From Madurella fahalii (lineage: Eukaryota; Ascomycota; Sordariomycetes; Sordariales), in NCBI GenBank assembly GCA_029876055.1, contig CM056878.1, positions 2,232,001 through 2,296,000 of the forward strand: a stretch of DNA of 64,000 nucleotides, given 5' to 3'. How positions within the stretch are numbered: position 1 is the stretch's first letter; each line of letters starts with the position of its first letter. The notes beneath the pieces were generated by a model, which did not search any database, was not told the origin of the DNA, and was given only the letters and a program-made list of their open reading frames with translations. Shown here in pieces: positions 1 to 11,354 of this stretch. The position numbers and the translations under genes were made by a program.

Positions 1-1
1 C

Positions 2-1003
2 CATCCCATCACGGCAGACAACTGTGACGCCTTACTTGGCACCGCTACCCTAATCCACTTCCTCATGTGGTGCGACCTCAGCTTCATGGAGGGCCAGGCT
101 TGCGGCCAACACCGACCCCTGGACTTGTCAGGCGACCGCCTCTATTGGCTCTCGACGGGGGTCCGCCAGATCTTCTTCATGGCTTGGCCGCTCTTCCAGA
201 CCTCCCAGAGCGTCTTCATGCACGTGCCCTTGCTCCAGCCATGCATGGCGCTAGAAGAGCTGGTGGATGCCCGTGGGCTCAACTGGCAGCGCTTTGCGCG
301 GGGTTTCATGGACCTGTACGACAACCCGCGTTATCGGGGCGCAAGGAACGCCTTTCCCGCTTCCGAGCCGCCCAGTGACACCACGACGGAGGTGTCGCCG
401 AGCCCATGCCCATCATTCCCGTCCACACCGGGAGGGAGCTCGAATAGCATCAGCGGCGGCGGCAGCAGCAGCAGCAGTGAATTCCTGGAGGGCATAATTC
501 CCAGCCTTCCGTCCTCTAGTGCCCTTCCCTTCAAGGTCATGACTCTGTGGCAGAGCTTCAAGGAAGGCGAGGCGTACGTCAAGAGCGCTGGGGCTTGTGA
601 CGAGGCGCTCATGCGTGTCGCGTATAAGCGCCTCGCTGCACGCCTTGCTGTTGCGATGGCTTATGTCTCGGACCGCGGTGCCAATAGTTGCCCAGCTTCT
701 AGGGCTGCAAGGGACAAGGCCACAAATTACCGCGAGCCCCCGCTCACGCAGAGCGATATTGTGCGGTATGTGTCGACGTTCCCCATGATGTGTTTTGGGC
801 CGCTGCTGGCGCTTATTTCTAGCGGAGACTCGCGAATTCTGGTTGTGCTATTCCACATCTATCGTGTGGTACGTGTCCTGTTGCCGGGCGAGCAGTATTG
901 GTGGTGTAGGAGGCGCGTTGAGGTCATGGAGGAGGCGATTGGGCGTGAATTGAGTAGTAGAGGTTTGGAGGTGTGCCTAAAAAGGCGAGACGAGGTTGCA
1001 TAA
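2..1003 (+). CDS. Probable fungal transcription factor, C-terminal part (5' end outside window)
   Basis: The reading frame is open from base 2 (no start codon in the window) to a stop at 1001-1003, giving 333 residues. It resembles the C-terminal regulatory half of fungal Zn2Cys6 factors of the sterol-uptake/Upc2 style: a helix with a WCDLSF motif, a low-complexity Ser/Gly/Pro linker (about residues 125-165), and a C-terminal hydrophobic helix followed by a WWCRRR motif and an Arg/Glu-rich helix. No DNA-binding domain is visible; it would lie upstream. The stop lies 26 bp from the stop of the convergent PDI-like gene, so the 3' UTRs must overlap. The family call is from overall pattern only and is tentative. 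That the frame is coding is better supported. Confidence 0.55.
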   Translation, partial: HPITADNCDALLGTATLIHFLMWCDLSFMEGQACGQHRPLDLSGDRLYWLSTGVRQIFFMAWPLFQTSQSVFMHVPLLQPCMALEELVDARGLNWQRFARGFMDLYDNPRYRGARNAFPASEPPSDTTTEVSPSPCPSFPSTPGGSSNSISGGGSSSSSEFLEGIIPSLPSSSALPFKVMTLWQSFKEGEAYVKSAGACDEALMRVAYKRLAARLAVAMAYVSDRGANSCPASRAARDKATNYREPPLTQSDIVRYVSTFPMMCFGPLLALISSGDSRILVVLFHIYRVVRVLLPGEQYWWCRRRVEVMEEAIGRELSSRGLEVCLKRRDEVA

Positions 1004-1029
1004 CTGTAGAATATGATAGACATACACCA

Positions 1030-2548
1030 TCAAAGCTCGTCATGGCCTGCAATCTTGATCTTTACTCCCGGAATGCTCGGTATCGAGACCTTACGGGCCG
1101 CTGCTCGGGTGGGGCCAAGATCCTCGTACGTGGTGGTGACGCCCGGCGGTGTCCACGGCTTGATGCGGCCCTGGTAGACGTCCATACCCCACTGCTGGAC
1201 TGCATTGGCGCTGAAAGGCCGTCCTTTTGGATAAGGGTAGATCCGGTCTTTGGAAAGTTGATGCACAGCCCCGGCGGGGAAGACGCCTGGCTCGAGGCCC
1301 AACTTGGCCATCAACTCTGGAAACTGAAACGGGTCTACCACGACCGAAGTCAGCGAGTCGTAGTAGTTCCGGGCAAATTTGTATAGCGTCTTTCGAAGCC
1401 TCTGTCGGTGGCTTTCGGTCTCGGCGAATAGGTAGACCATTGGGAACCCACGCTGCAACAATTTAGCAAGGATATCGACGGACGTTGGAGAGACTCACGT
1501 CAAGGAGCCGCTTCTGATTCAGCACAGTAAGTTCCCCAAGGACTGGTCTCGATGCCTCCATTATCCTGTGTCGTTTGTTAGTCCTGTTTTTTGTCCTTGT
1601 ATAAACGGAACACCGGCCGAAATGAAACTTACCAAGCATCCAGCTCATGAGCGCCCTTGATCTCCTTCAGCACGGCCGTATCCCCATCAACCAGCTTATA
1701 ACACACAACCGCCGGCGGTTCCATACCCTGGGTCTCGATCACGCCTGAGTCGATCACTGTCCCAAACGTAAACTCATCACTGTATGCCCGCGCAGCATCA
1801 GCGAACATCTCGGCAGCGGCTCGGTCTTCGCCAACGTATGCAATGAAAACCGTCTCATCTGCTGTCTTGAACCTGGCAAGCGCCTCCGCATCTAGTCCCT
1901 CCGATACGATTGGGCGGGCCTTCCTCGCGACGAAATGCAGCATCCTACAGAGCAATTATCAGACACGTCAGCACCCCCTCATGGAGCCGTGGGCACATAC
2001 GCTGCGGCTCTCCTTGGGCCCCGGTACTCTAGAGCAGGTTTGTCCAGCTGCAGGAGGAAGATTGAGGGGAAAGACATGACTTGTTGAACGTCACAGTCGG
2101 CCCCAGGCGAGGAGCAGTCGATGCTCAGGAGCTGCTCGTTACTCCCCGGAGCCTCGGCTTCGGCGGCTGCCGATAGCCATTCCGGCTCGAGAGCTGCGCT
2201 GGCTGGTCTGGGCGCTGGATGTCAACCGCTGAACTACCCGGGGGTTGGGGAATGGAGTTTACTCACTCATCCGGCTACAAATGCACGGAAACATTATTAG
2301 CTGCCATCAACATACAGTATTCGGTTCGAGAGGCTGCTGTTTTACCTTGACGACTGAACGACGATCAGCCTCATTCAATCCACTGTCTTGGGCTAGGTAC
2401 CTTGGGTAGGCATCTAGGACTCACAAGCCACCAAAACCGGCTCCCCAATCTCCACAACCCGTCTCAATTCATCTCCAGAAACATGATCCCATGCCAAAGC
2501 TGCCCGAACACCAAGCAATAGCAGGGCGGTAGTCCGAATCCACGCCAT
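1030..2548 (-). CDS. PDI-like ER protein without a CxxC active site, HDEL-terminated
   Basis: Model (minus strand, seven exons): 2548-2425, 2353-2346, 2274-2267, 2207-2001, 1944-1633, 1565-1499, 1452-1030; 382 aa. Residues 1-19 form a signal peptide ending in AALA. A thioredoxin-like a domain follows, with the strand VLVAFV and a later conserved SFPS cis-Pro region. Where PDIs have WCGHC, this protein reads FVKPDEPASAALEPEW, so the redox cysteines are missing. b and b'-like domains follow, and the protein ends AGHDEL, an ER-retrieval signal. It is probably a non-catalytic chaperone-like PDI relative. The two 8-nt exons are inferred: both have GT-AG flanks and RYTRAY-type branch sites, and they restore the conserved strand. 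A single 2215-2424 intron would also keep frame. Confidence 0.85.
2267..2353 (-). other. Two putative 8-nt microexons of the PDI-like gene
   Basis: Microexon A is 2353-2346 and microexon B is 2274-2267. Flanking introns are 71 nt (2424-2354), 71 nt (2345-2275) and 59 nt (2266-2208), all typical sizes. Donors are GTGAGT, GTAAAA and GTGAGT; acceptors are TTCAG, TTGTAG and CCCAG. Branch-like motifs CTGAT, GCTAAT and GTTGAC lie upstream of each acceptor. Together A and B encode the end of the conserved VLVAFV strand and a KPDE loop. Confidence 0.6.
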
Positions 2549-3401
2549 GTCCGCGCAGTCTGACCGGTTTTGGCGTCGATTCAATCGGATATTTCAGCGA
2601 ATCTTCCGACGCGAGGTCAATCCCAAAATCATCAATCTAATCCCAATGGAAACGGACTCACAAGATGCCGGTCGCGGCGCTCATGTATAAAAAGGTAGGA
2701 AGTTTTGCGAGTGGAAACAGGGCGACGTCAAAGATGCTCCGCCAATGGCACCTGTAAACCGACCCGTGTCTTTGGTTGGCTCGCAAAGCTAGCGTCCCGT
2801 TTCAGCCCACGATTTCCTTGGAAGTGAAATGCGGTAGCTAGGAGAAAAGACCTTATAATAGCCCGTGTATAGTTTGTACCTCGCGAACTACCGCAGTACT
2901 GTACACGACTTCTATTCGCGGCCCCTCTAATATGCAGTCCTAAAGCTGTCCCACGCCAGCCAGACTTTGTGATTAGCAACATATTCTCTTCGTCATCCGC
3001 TTCCCCTCTTGTCCCCTTAATAGATATGTAATGTAGTGTATGTCTAGCAGCCGAGAGAGTGCTACGTAACAATAGTGCCCGCCTAACTCCATGCCCTTAT
3101 TCTTTGTAATCCCCAAGCGTATGTACGTACAGCAGGGAGGAACACTCCAAAGCCGCTCCAAATTTTGTGAGGAAAACCAACAACGAGTCCGCCTTTACAA
3201 ATGCATAGCGTTAAAACGACATGCTGACCCCCAACAGCCTAGAGCAGAGAGAACCCTCCCCCCCCCCATATGCATTGTACCCCGGCCAAACGCCGTAAAA
3301 ACTATGGTGCGTTGCAGCAAGCCTGTGTTCCCCTCTTTCTTTTTTCTCTTTCCCTCCCAAAACATCAGTAGGAAAACAAAAAGAGAACAGAAACAAACCT
3401 G
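2549..3401. other. Intergenic region between PDI-like gene and Itc1-like gene
   Basis: This is upstream of the PDI-like gene and downstream of the Itc1-like gene, both on the minus strand. Short frames here do not resemble proteins. A TATAAAAAG string near 2685 is on the plus strand and has no matching gene. No unfolded-protein-response element could be recognised. Confidence 0.5.
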
Positions 3402-5541
3402 TCACCTCCCGGTACTCTGACGGCTTTTCTTTCCCCTGGTAACCACCATCTCTGGCTCCGCCGCCACCATCGCCGCCTCCTTCTTTTTGGTCATCTTCCT
3501 TGACCTCACCGGGGGCGGTTCCATGCTATGCAAATGCCCAATCTCCTCCAGCGCCATCGTGTTCCTCCAATTCATGCATCGATACACCGGCTGCTCTCGT
3601 TGTTCCGCCTCGGCCGCCGCCGCCGCGTTTCTGCCCCGGGTACTCATTCGTTTGGTACCTCCTGTGGTGGCAGCAGCGGCAGCCACGACTTCCTGTTCCT
3701 CCTCTTCCTTCTCCTTCCCTTCCTTCTCCTTCTCCTTGCCATCCGCCAACCCCAGATACGCCTTCCGATTCTCCATATTCCTCACAATCTTATCCCGATA
3801 ATTCACCAGCTCCTTCCTCAACTTCAACTCATTCACTCCCCTCGGGTCCAGCCAATCCAACAGCCGATCAACATCCTCCGGCTCTGAGAAATATCCCCAC
3901 TGACACGCATTGAACACGCTGGTCGCGCCCTCCTCCATCTTCTTCCTCTCGGGCACCGTCATGTCAAACTTGGCCTTGTACTCGTCCTGATACTCGGGCG
4001 GCATATCAATGTAGCCTTCCCGTTCCAGCTCGTCGGGCCCTTGCACCCAGATGCACCCGTTGGCGTACCCCGCCGAGGCGGTCGAACTGTCGGGCAGCCC
4101 GCCGTAGGGCATGCCGTTGCGCTCGAACCAGTAGTACCTGTTCCAGAAGCGGTCCTTGCCCAGCACGCGCGTGCGCGGGCAGTCGGCCTCGCGGAGGTCG
4201 TTGTCGATGACTGCGATTTCGCGCTCGCACTCGGCGATCTCATCCTCCTTCTTTTGGATGTCCTTGAGGACCCGCTGAAACTGTTTGGACTGCTTCGGCA
4301 CCTTGGCCGCCGCCTCGGCCTTTTCCTTTCTTTCCTGCTCCTTCTCGGCCTTGCGCTTGCGTTCGGCCGCGCGGTCGTTGCCGCGCCGTAGCTTTCTCGC
4401 CGGAAGTTCGTCGTCTGTGTCCGGAACCTCGTCCGACGTGTTGGCAGGCAGGTCTTCCACGTCCGACATTTTTACGTCGCCGTTGGTTTTGACCGGCTCC
4501 AGAGGCGGGCTCGGGGGTAGGTTGTCGGGCAAGAGGATCTTGCGCTGGTCATTGAGGCCTTTGAGCTCCTCGATTCTATACATACGATGGTTAGCACGGT
4601 GCGACGAGGCCAGACGAGATTCCTCATCACCCACAATTGTTTCCTCTTCCTCTGCCACTCAATCTTCTCTTTCCGGTAAGCTGTCATCTGCTCGCTGCAG
4701 TCCTCCATGTAGCCGCGGATCGCCTTCGTCTCGGCCGTGAGCATGCAAATAATTTGCAGCGCCTGGACGCGATGATTGATGTCGAGAGCGGCGTATCTCT
4801 GGCGCACCGTTTCTTGACTGGGCTCGATGTCGGTTGGAACTAGCTGCTGCAGGAGTTCCTCGCAGCTGGCCTGCAGCCGCTCGTTCTTGGATAGTTGGTG
4901 CAGGAGACCAACCATGATCAACTCCCAGCCGCCGTCCTTGAAATCGCGTTTCATAAGATGCTCGATCCAGTCGTAGCCCCGGAGTACTTCCTCGGCGCGG
5001 TGTTTCGGGACGTCTTCGGCCTCTTGCATCTCCTTCTCGGCTGCCGCGACCTCTGCCGCGATTCTCTCAGCCTCCAGCTTCGCCATGCTACTCCTGGTGG
5101 CGCGCCCCGAGGGTTGCGGCTCCGGTTCGGGCGTGGGCGCAGTGCTTTCTTCCTCTTCCTCCTCCTCGTCGTCTTCGTCGTCCTCGAGTTCCGGTAGCTG
5201 AATCTGAACTTTACCACCCTCTGATTCCGAGCTAACTAGGATCTTGAGAACTGCGCAATGTATCTCGTCAAAGAGCTGGACGGGGGTCTCTTGGGAGGCC
5301 ACCTGCATCGCTTCTACATAGTCGTCGAAAGTGAACGAATCTAGCTTGAAAATCTCACAGTAGACATTTAACGTGTCCCACGTCTTGAGTAGCGGCCCTA
5401 TTGACTTCATTTGGATCTGGTCGCTCAAAGGAGACTTGGCTTCGGGTGCGACATCTTCGACCGGGGGATCGTTGCACATGTACCTGAGCTGCGGCCGAAC
5501 TTTCCGCCGCGGCTCCACCTGTAAATCTTCAATGGGATATT

Positions 5542-5572
<31 letters not shown>

Positions 5573-6960
5573 GGAAGGATCGGGCTGCGACAGGATCGGT
5601 GGGGGAATCTGGCCGCGGAAGGACATGGGAAACTGGAAGGGGTTTCCGGGGAGCGGCAGATGAACGAATTGACCGGGCTCGTGCCCTCCAAAGGTGCTGT
5701 GCTTGCCCTTGACCGAGGCATGCTGCTGAGCCTGCAGCGCCTGTTGCGCCTTGGACTTGTGGCTTTTGGGCGCGGGCTTCAGTTCGGGCAGCCGGACGGG
5801 TCCGGTAGGGCTGAAGGGTCCCGTGGCCAGGGCGGCATCGGGCTGCGACAACCTCTTCTGGGCCTGGATCTGCTTCCGCTCGAGGAGCTTATTGTCATAG
5901 CGGAGATGAGGGGGTACGCGTGTGTCGATGTGGTACTGTTCGGCAACGTCGTGCTTAACCAGCCACGGGGCTCCATTCCAGGCTTCCCTCGTCACCGTCT
6001 TCTTGATGAATGACCGTAGGACCGACTTGGTGAAGACCTTGCGGTCGCGGAAGATGTGCGCGTCGTCCACCACGGCCTCCTCGTCCGGGCGCTCGTCCAA
6101 GCTGACAAAGTAGCGGGAGAAGGGTGGTGTGACGGTCCCGTCGGGAAGCACCTTGCTGCCGAAGCGCGTCTTGTCCCGGACCACGCCGTGCAATCTTTCA
6201 CCGCCCAGAATGTGAACGGTGACGGCTTCGCCGGGGTAGTAGTCGTTTTTGAATTCGTCGTAGATCTGGTCGACGAGGTTGTCGATGCGGGACACGGTCT
6301 GGAACTGGACGCGCCGGAGAATGGGCCCCTTGAGCGCTTCGGGGAATGCCTGGTCTACCTCGGCGGCGCCGGCGAGCTGTGGGCAGTGGGTGACCGTCAG
6401 CAGCCTGACCACAAGTGGGGAGAGGGCGGTAGGGAAGAAAACAGAAGTCAGGAACGGGCAGCCTCACCTCGCTCTCGAGCGCATCGAAGAAAGTCAGGCC
6501 CGAGTGGCCACTGATGGTGCAAATGAAGCGTTTCTAGATCCGCGGTAAGCCGTTGTGACCGAATCACCCGACTTACACAGGGCCGAGCATACCTGCTTGT
6601 AAAAGTCCAATCTGCATCCACGCGTCAGTTCCCGTGTCCTCGCCGTTCGGCACAAGCACGGACAGGAGGGGGCAAGGGGAAAAAGGACGAACCTGCTCAA
6701 GTAATCCTCGTATGTCACAAACACTTCGCCTGTCTGGGGGATATGCCAGACCTGGGACATGGAGCGTCAGTTGCAGTCAATTGGTGGCCGACTGGCGGGT
6801 TAGTCCCTTCTATGAGAGCGCGCACCTCTTGTTGTTCATCTTCAATGTCAGGCACGGGCAGGAACTGCACCGGCTTGCGCTTGAAGAGGACCTGGGGTGT
6901 TGGCGTCAATATTGTTGCAGGTAGCTGTGAGGCGTTGGGGGGGAAGCTACGGCGTACCAT
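3402..6960 (-). CDS. ITC1: ISWI chromatin-remodelling complex subunit, Itc1/Acf1 type (WAC-DDT-WHIM)
   Basis: Model, seven exons: 6960-6958, 6891-6826, 6751-6693, 6611-6593, 6533-6468, 6376-4635, 4575-3402; 1042 aa. The product partners the Isw2/ISWI ATPase in nucleosome spacing and repression. The start MVLFKRKP followed by VWHIPQTGE and FICTISGHSGLTFFDALESE is the WAC domain (about residues 2-130). A DDT domain lies near 395-457 (KTWDTLNVYCEIFKL). WHIM segments lie near 540-650 and 800 (DRFWNRYYWFER). There are acidic and Lys/Glu coiled-coil stretches and a proline-rich run (from 5537-5570). The first exon is only the ATG, and exon 4 is 19 nt. The last intron uses GTGGGT and a CTAAC branch site. 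The homologue name follows from domain order; splice sites are inferred. Confidence 0.9.
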
Positions 6961-8961
6961 GCCGGTGGTGGGTTGGAGAGGAGGCGGCCAAGTCTTGAGG
7001 AGGAAACCCCCCAAAAAGAGCTGCAAGGCTGATATCGCAGCCTTGTAGCCGGGAATTAAGTCAACAAGCCGAGGGGCCCGGTGCTGCTGTTTAAACGCGA
7101 TCGTGCGGGCGATTGGGACGCGTTGTGGTGGGTGCCCAGAGACCGAGTGTTGTGGCCGCGGGTCGCGCGGTCTCTGTCTGTGGCAGGTTGGGTGGAGAGA
7201 GGAGTAGGAGAGCAATGGCCGGCGTGGTCATGCAAGGCTGATACGCGCGGGATTGGTCCGGCTGGGACCGAGCGGGTGCAAAAGACGGTGCAGAGGGCGT
7301 CTCGTCTGTCCGGGGCCTTCGAGGGCGGGTGTCGGGGCGGGCTGCACGCGCAGATGCGAGGTTGAGGAAATGTGAGAGAGTGGTGCAGAAGTGCGAGGAG
7401 GAGGAAAAAGTTCAACAAGGGGAGAGGAGGAACGGCAAATGGGGAGGGAGCACGGGCTGATGGCAGGTCCAGCGTGCTGGCGTCCGCCGGACCCGCCAGA
7501 CAGGGACGGGATCGCTCCAGCTCCGACCCAAAAAGGGCTCCTCCTCGTCCGCACCCCGACCACCCTGGGGAACCTTTGCTGCAGCCAACCCGCCTCTCGA
7601 TGCACACCTCGCCAACGTTCTTGTACTCGTCGTGCTCGCCTCGACGAGGGCTATCCGCAGACGCCAGAAGCACCGAGATTGGGCCATTTTTCAATTGTTT
7701 ATGCCCAAGAGAGTGCGGGTCAAATTTATTTTCCAAGGGGTAGGGGTCCGCAGCGCCCCCCCAGACGGGAGGACCCCTTCGAGAATCATGATAGACGGCT
7801 ACCGGCGCCACGGCCGTTGGGCGTTGCCGATGCGCTGGCCATGGCCCGTAACAGCTCGTGTCTGTTTTCACGAGTTCTCTCCAAAAAGCTTCCCATTTGC
7901 CGGCAGGAGGCAGCAGCACCCTCATTCCCCACGTTTTGGCCGATGTTGACGTTGGGCATGCACCCCTCGGCGCGTCGCTCAGTCCGGCAAACCACGAACT
8001 GCATACAAGTACTGCACTAGCAAATGGGGATCTCACTCGAGTCCATCAACACGCCGAGCTTGGGCAAAGCCCGCCGGCGGATTCGACCCGCATATTCAGT
8101 AACGTCTTTCTGCAGCTACATTCTTTGTCACCCGGCAAGATGAAATAGGCTTGTGTAATTGACCGTACAGAATTCCATCTGTGGCACGTCGTCGGAAGAA
8201 TCCGTGTAAGTCGCGGCTCAAGGGCGGCTGCCAAAGTGCACACTACTGCAGAAGTGTGCACCTTGGTCTTTTCATGGCGGTCTGATGACGTGCGCGGATC
8301 CAGCGAGTCAATTGACGCCCTGTGGGACTCGTTTTCTGCAAGTGATTTGCAGTCAGACCGGTTCGTTGACTTGACAAGTTCAAGGAGACCGTTGGCTTCG
8401 TTTGTTAGAAACGCCACCTCGCGCAAAAGTGGGTCTCTCAGGTACGAGGCTGAGACGCAACCCGCAGCCTTGCAGATGGATTTCATCCGCGTACTGTACC
8501 GTACCGTTGAGACGAAATCCTGATCGGTACTCTCAACTTTCTAGGCCCCTAGGTAGGCTGCATCATGGTCGTGCTCTAGAGGCGTTGACAGAGACTTCCT
8601 TTGAGTCCCGCTGACGCTGGAGCCTTTGCCGAGGGTCCTTGAGTCCTGCGACAGCCAACGGATGTTCTCTTACTGACCGGTATTTCTCCGCCCGCCCAAC
8701 TCTCATGGTTGCTTGTGGACCCACGTTAACGTTATTGGCGAATATAACCAATCAGGTCGCTGCGTCAGGCAAAATCAAGGTACGAGCTGCTGACTCAGCC
8801 ATTGCTTGCATAGGGCCAGGACCGCATTTTGTTCGCCGCTGCCGTCTTACTCCGGGATTGCGCAATGCCAGACTTTGCCAGAGATTGAAACATTTTGATT
8901 GATGGTATAAAAGAAAACAATAAAGCAAAACGCTTTTTCTAAACAGTCCCTCGTCGCTTCC
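6961..8961. other. 2-kb gene-free region upstream of the Itc1-like gene
   Basis: This GC-rich region separates two minus-strand genes and should hold the Itc1-like promoter and 5' UTR and the ALG8 3' UTR. Overlapping long frames occur on both strands (7056-8036 minus, 7391-8020 plus), but their Pro/Ser/Arg/His-rich translations look like GC-rich noncoding DNA. A run with AATAAA near 8920 lies on the plus strand. No gene is recognised. Confidence 0.5.
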
Positions 8962-10611
8962 CTAAGATGTAAAATACACAACCATAAAGCCCACCCAACT
9001 GCCGACAACCCCTATTGCCGAGTACGAGCTGGTGAACATCAGCGGCAAAAACTCGTAGCTCTTTCCGAACACGATCCCGTGCACCAGCGAACAGTACACA
9101 ATCAGCGGTATGCTGACGGTAATGTAGAGCGTGCTGAAGCGGTCGAACAGGAAGAATCGCGGCCGGCTTGACGCGGGCGCCAGGCGGTCAAAGACCATGA
9201 GGAAGAGGATGAGCCAGAGCACCGTGTAGACAGTCTTGATGGGGAACTCGGCCGGAGTGAACAGCAACGGGAATAGCGACACGTGGCCTGCTATTGCCAG
9301 GGGTCGGAATGCGCCCAGATACCGCCGGTCTTTGAGAGCGATGAGGCTGAAGGGGATGATGACTAGGAGGATCGCCTTCTCGTGGACATGCCAGCCAAAT
9401 AGGAAGGAGGCGTATCCACAGAGCGTCACAGCCCCAACAAAGTTATCCCACCTCGGTTGGCCGTTATCCCACGTCGGCTGGGCGAAGAGCTTCAACAACG
9501 GGATTGCCTGGAAGACGAGCGTCAAGGCGAAACATATCCGCGGCGTAATGTCCGGGAGAACCGCGAAAGCCGTGTCGCCGACTAAGCCACGAGTCACGCT
9601 CTGTAAGGCTTCCGCTTTTACCGGCAGGCGGATCCGCGGCGCGAGCAGGATCAAGACGCGGTCCACAAATGAGTACATAGCCCAAACATTTGGTGCCCAG
9701 TATGCATGGCAAAGGCCGCGTGAGAAGGGGAAAAGCCGGCTCAAAATCTGAGGTATCTGGCCCCTCAGCGCAAAGGGCCCGAATGCCGTTCCAAGAATCG
9801 CGGCAATGCCACCACCCAACTTCATGCAGTTGAGGAACTGGATCCGGAAAATCGACTTCGGAGAAAGGCAATAGGCCCTCAGGAGAAAGACGAAGTAGGC
9901 AGGCGCGAGGTAGAGGTATATGTGCTTCATGCACAAAAGGGCGGCAAACACAAGGCCGCTCAGCAATAGCGTTGACTTTTGCCGCGCTAGGACTAGGGAC
10001 GCGATGAGGATGCCGTACATGCAGCCGTTGTATTGGAAGTGGATGTGGTCAATGATGAGGAGACCCGGGGAGAGCAGGATGGAGATGGCAGCCGCCTGCG
10101 CTGCGCGCTTGGTTGTCCCGTGCGACGAATCCACGAACCTATGCCGGTTAGCTGTGTTATGTTCCCTTGGGCCGAGTTGAGACGGGGTCCGCGTACATTT
10201 GCAGCGCGTAGACCAACATGAGCTCAGTGACGATGACGGTAAACCTCTGAAAGTATATTGTCTGCCAGCTATCGTACTCGAGATTGTACACTCTGAGCAT
10301 GGCCGGGTCGACCAGCTTCGCGACCTGCGACATGATCCACTCGAAGTAGGCGAAGAACGGCGGGTAGTCGAGCGTCCATTCCGACGTCTTCTCGTAGTAC
10401 CACTCCCACAGCGGCAGGCTATGGGTTATCGCTAGCCAGTTGCGATGGACTTCGAAATCGGTTGATTTGCTATCAGGGCGAATGTTAGCACGGGTGGTCA
10501 GGCATTGGGCGTGTGCCACAGCCAGGGAGCTCACTAGGCCGGGAAGAGCAGAATCTTCAGCGCAGCGGCCACAATCGCGCATTGCGCGAGCGAAGGGTAT
10601 ACCTCAGCCAT
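8962..10611 (-). CDS. ALG8: Dolichyl-P-glucose alpha-1,3-glucosyltransferase ALG8
   Basis: Model, three exons: 10611-10535, 10469-10197, 10138-8962; 508 aa. The enzyme adds the second glucose to the lipid-linked oligosaccharide in the ER lumen, using dolichyl-phosphate glucose. The N-terminal lumenal loop holds the ALG6/ALG8 hallmark EWTLDYPPFFAYFEW. Further family motifs are DHIHFQYNG and FGWHVHEKAIL, spread over about a dozen hydrophobic helices, and the length is normal for the family. ALG8 is favoured over ALG6 from the HVHEKAIL context and the overall pattern. The start MAEVYPSLAQ is the only in-frame ATG that joins cleanly. The last intron has a GCTAACC branch site. It is divergent from the L-type lectin gene. 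Confidence 0.92.
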
Positions 10612-11354
10612 GGCGGGATATCAGGGCAGCCATGGGCTGGAGATTGGCCGTTGTTCCCCCAGCGTCACATGGAGAATGTGCGTTTCTCCAATTGACCAAG
10701 TGACAGGAAAGCTGTGGGACCTTGAAGCGTAGTGGAGCAAATACGACACCGAATCCAGCCACAGTCGCGGAAGACCCTTACGCCACAGTCATCAAAGCCA
10801 CATGTCCCCCGCAGCAGTGCGGAGAGACATGCCCCTGTCGCTCCAAGTCCCCTGCTCCAGCTGGAGCAAGAGCTTCCGCCAACCAACAAGCTTCTGATAA
10901 GGGGGTCTTACTCGTGTTTGAGGATAGCTGGTCTCTTGGAGGGTGTACCCAAGTATCGAAGATCTTAACGACCGTGTTTCACCTCTTGTGGTCACAGCTC
11001 TTCGTGTATACCAGCTTGCAAGCCCGGGACCGCGAACAGCTTTGCGGGCTTTGCCGTTTCTTATTTTATTACTGTCTTATATTTGCTTCTTGGCCCTTTT
11101 CCAGGAAAATTAAGCCTTCTGGTGCTTCCAGCGACTTGCTCCACACTCGGCCAACCATACATCTCCGCGCCGGCTGCAAAGTGTCCTCAACGGCACGCGC
11201 AGCGAAACTTGGGTTCCAATCTGCCGGAAACTAGAACCGGAACTCCGTCTCTCTCTGGCTACTAATATCTTGCCTCAGTGTGCAAATTTTTGCAGACGGC
11301 GTCTTGCCAATTGTCCTTTGGTCTGGCGAGTTGGCAGCAACCTACCCGCCCAAG
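10612..11354. promoter_or_regulatory. Divergent intergenic region, ALG8 / L-type lectin
   Basis: These 743 bp lie between the ALG8 start (minus) and the lectin start (plus), so both promoters must be here. The stretch near 11060-11100 is TA-rich. No specific transcription-factor site could be assigned with confidence. Confidence 0.55.

Noticed and set aside
2680..2700. TATAAAAAG string as a plus-strand promoter
   Set aside because: No plus-strand gene follows; both flanking genes are on the minus strand.
7056..8036. 326-residue minus-strand frame upstream of the Itc1-like gene
   Set aside because: Ser/Pro/Arg/His-rich composition, no domain, overlapped by equally long frames on the other strand, and placed where the promoter and 5' UTR belong.
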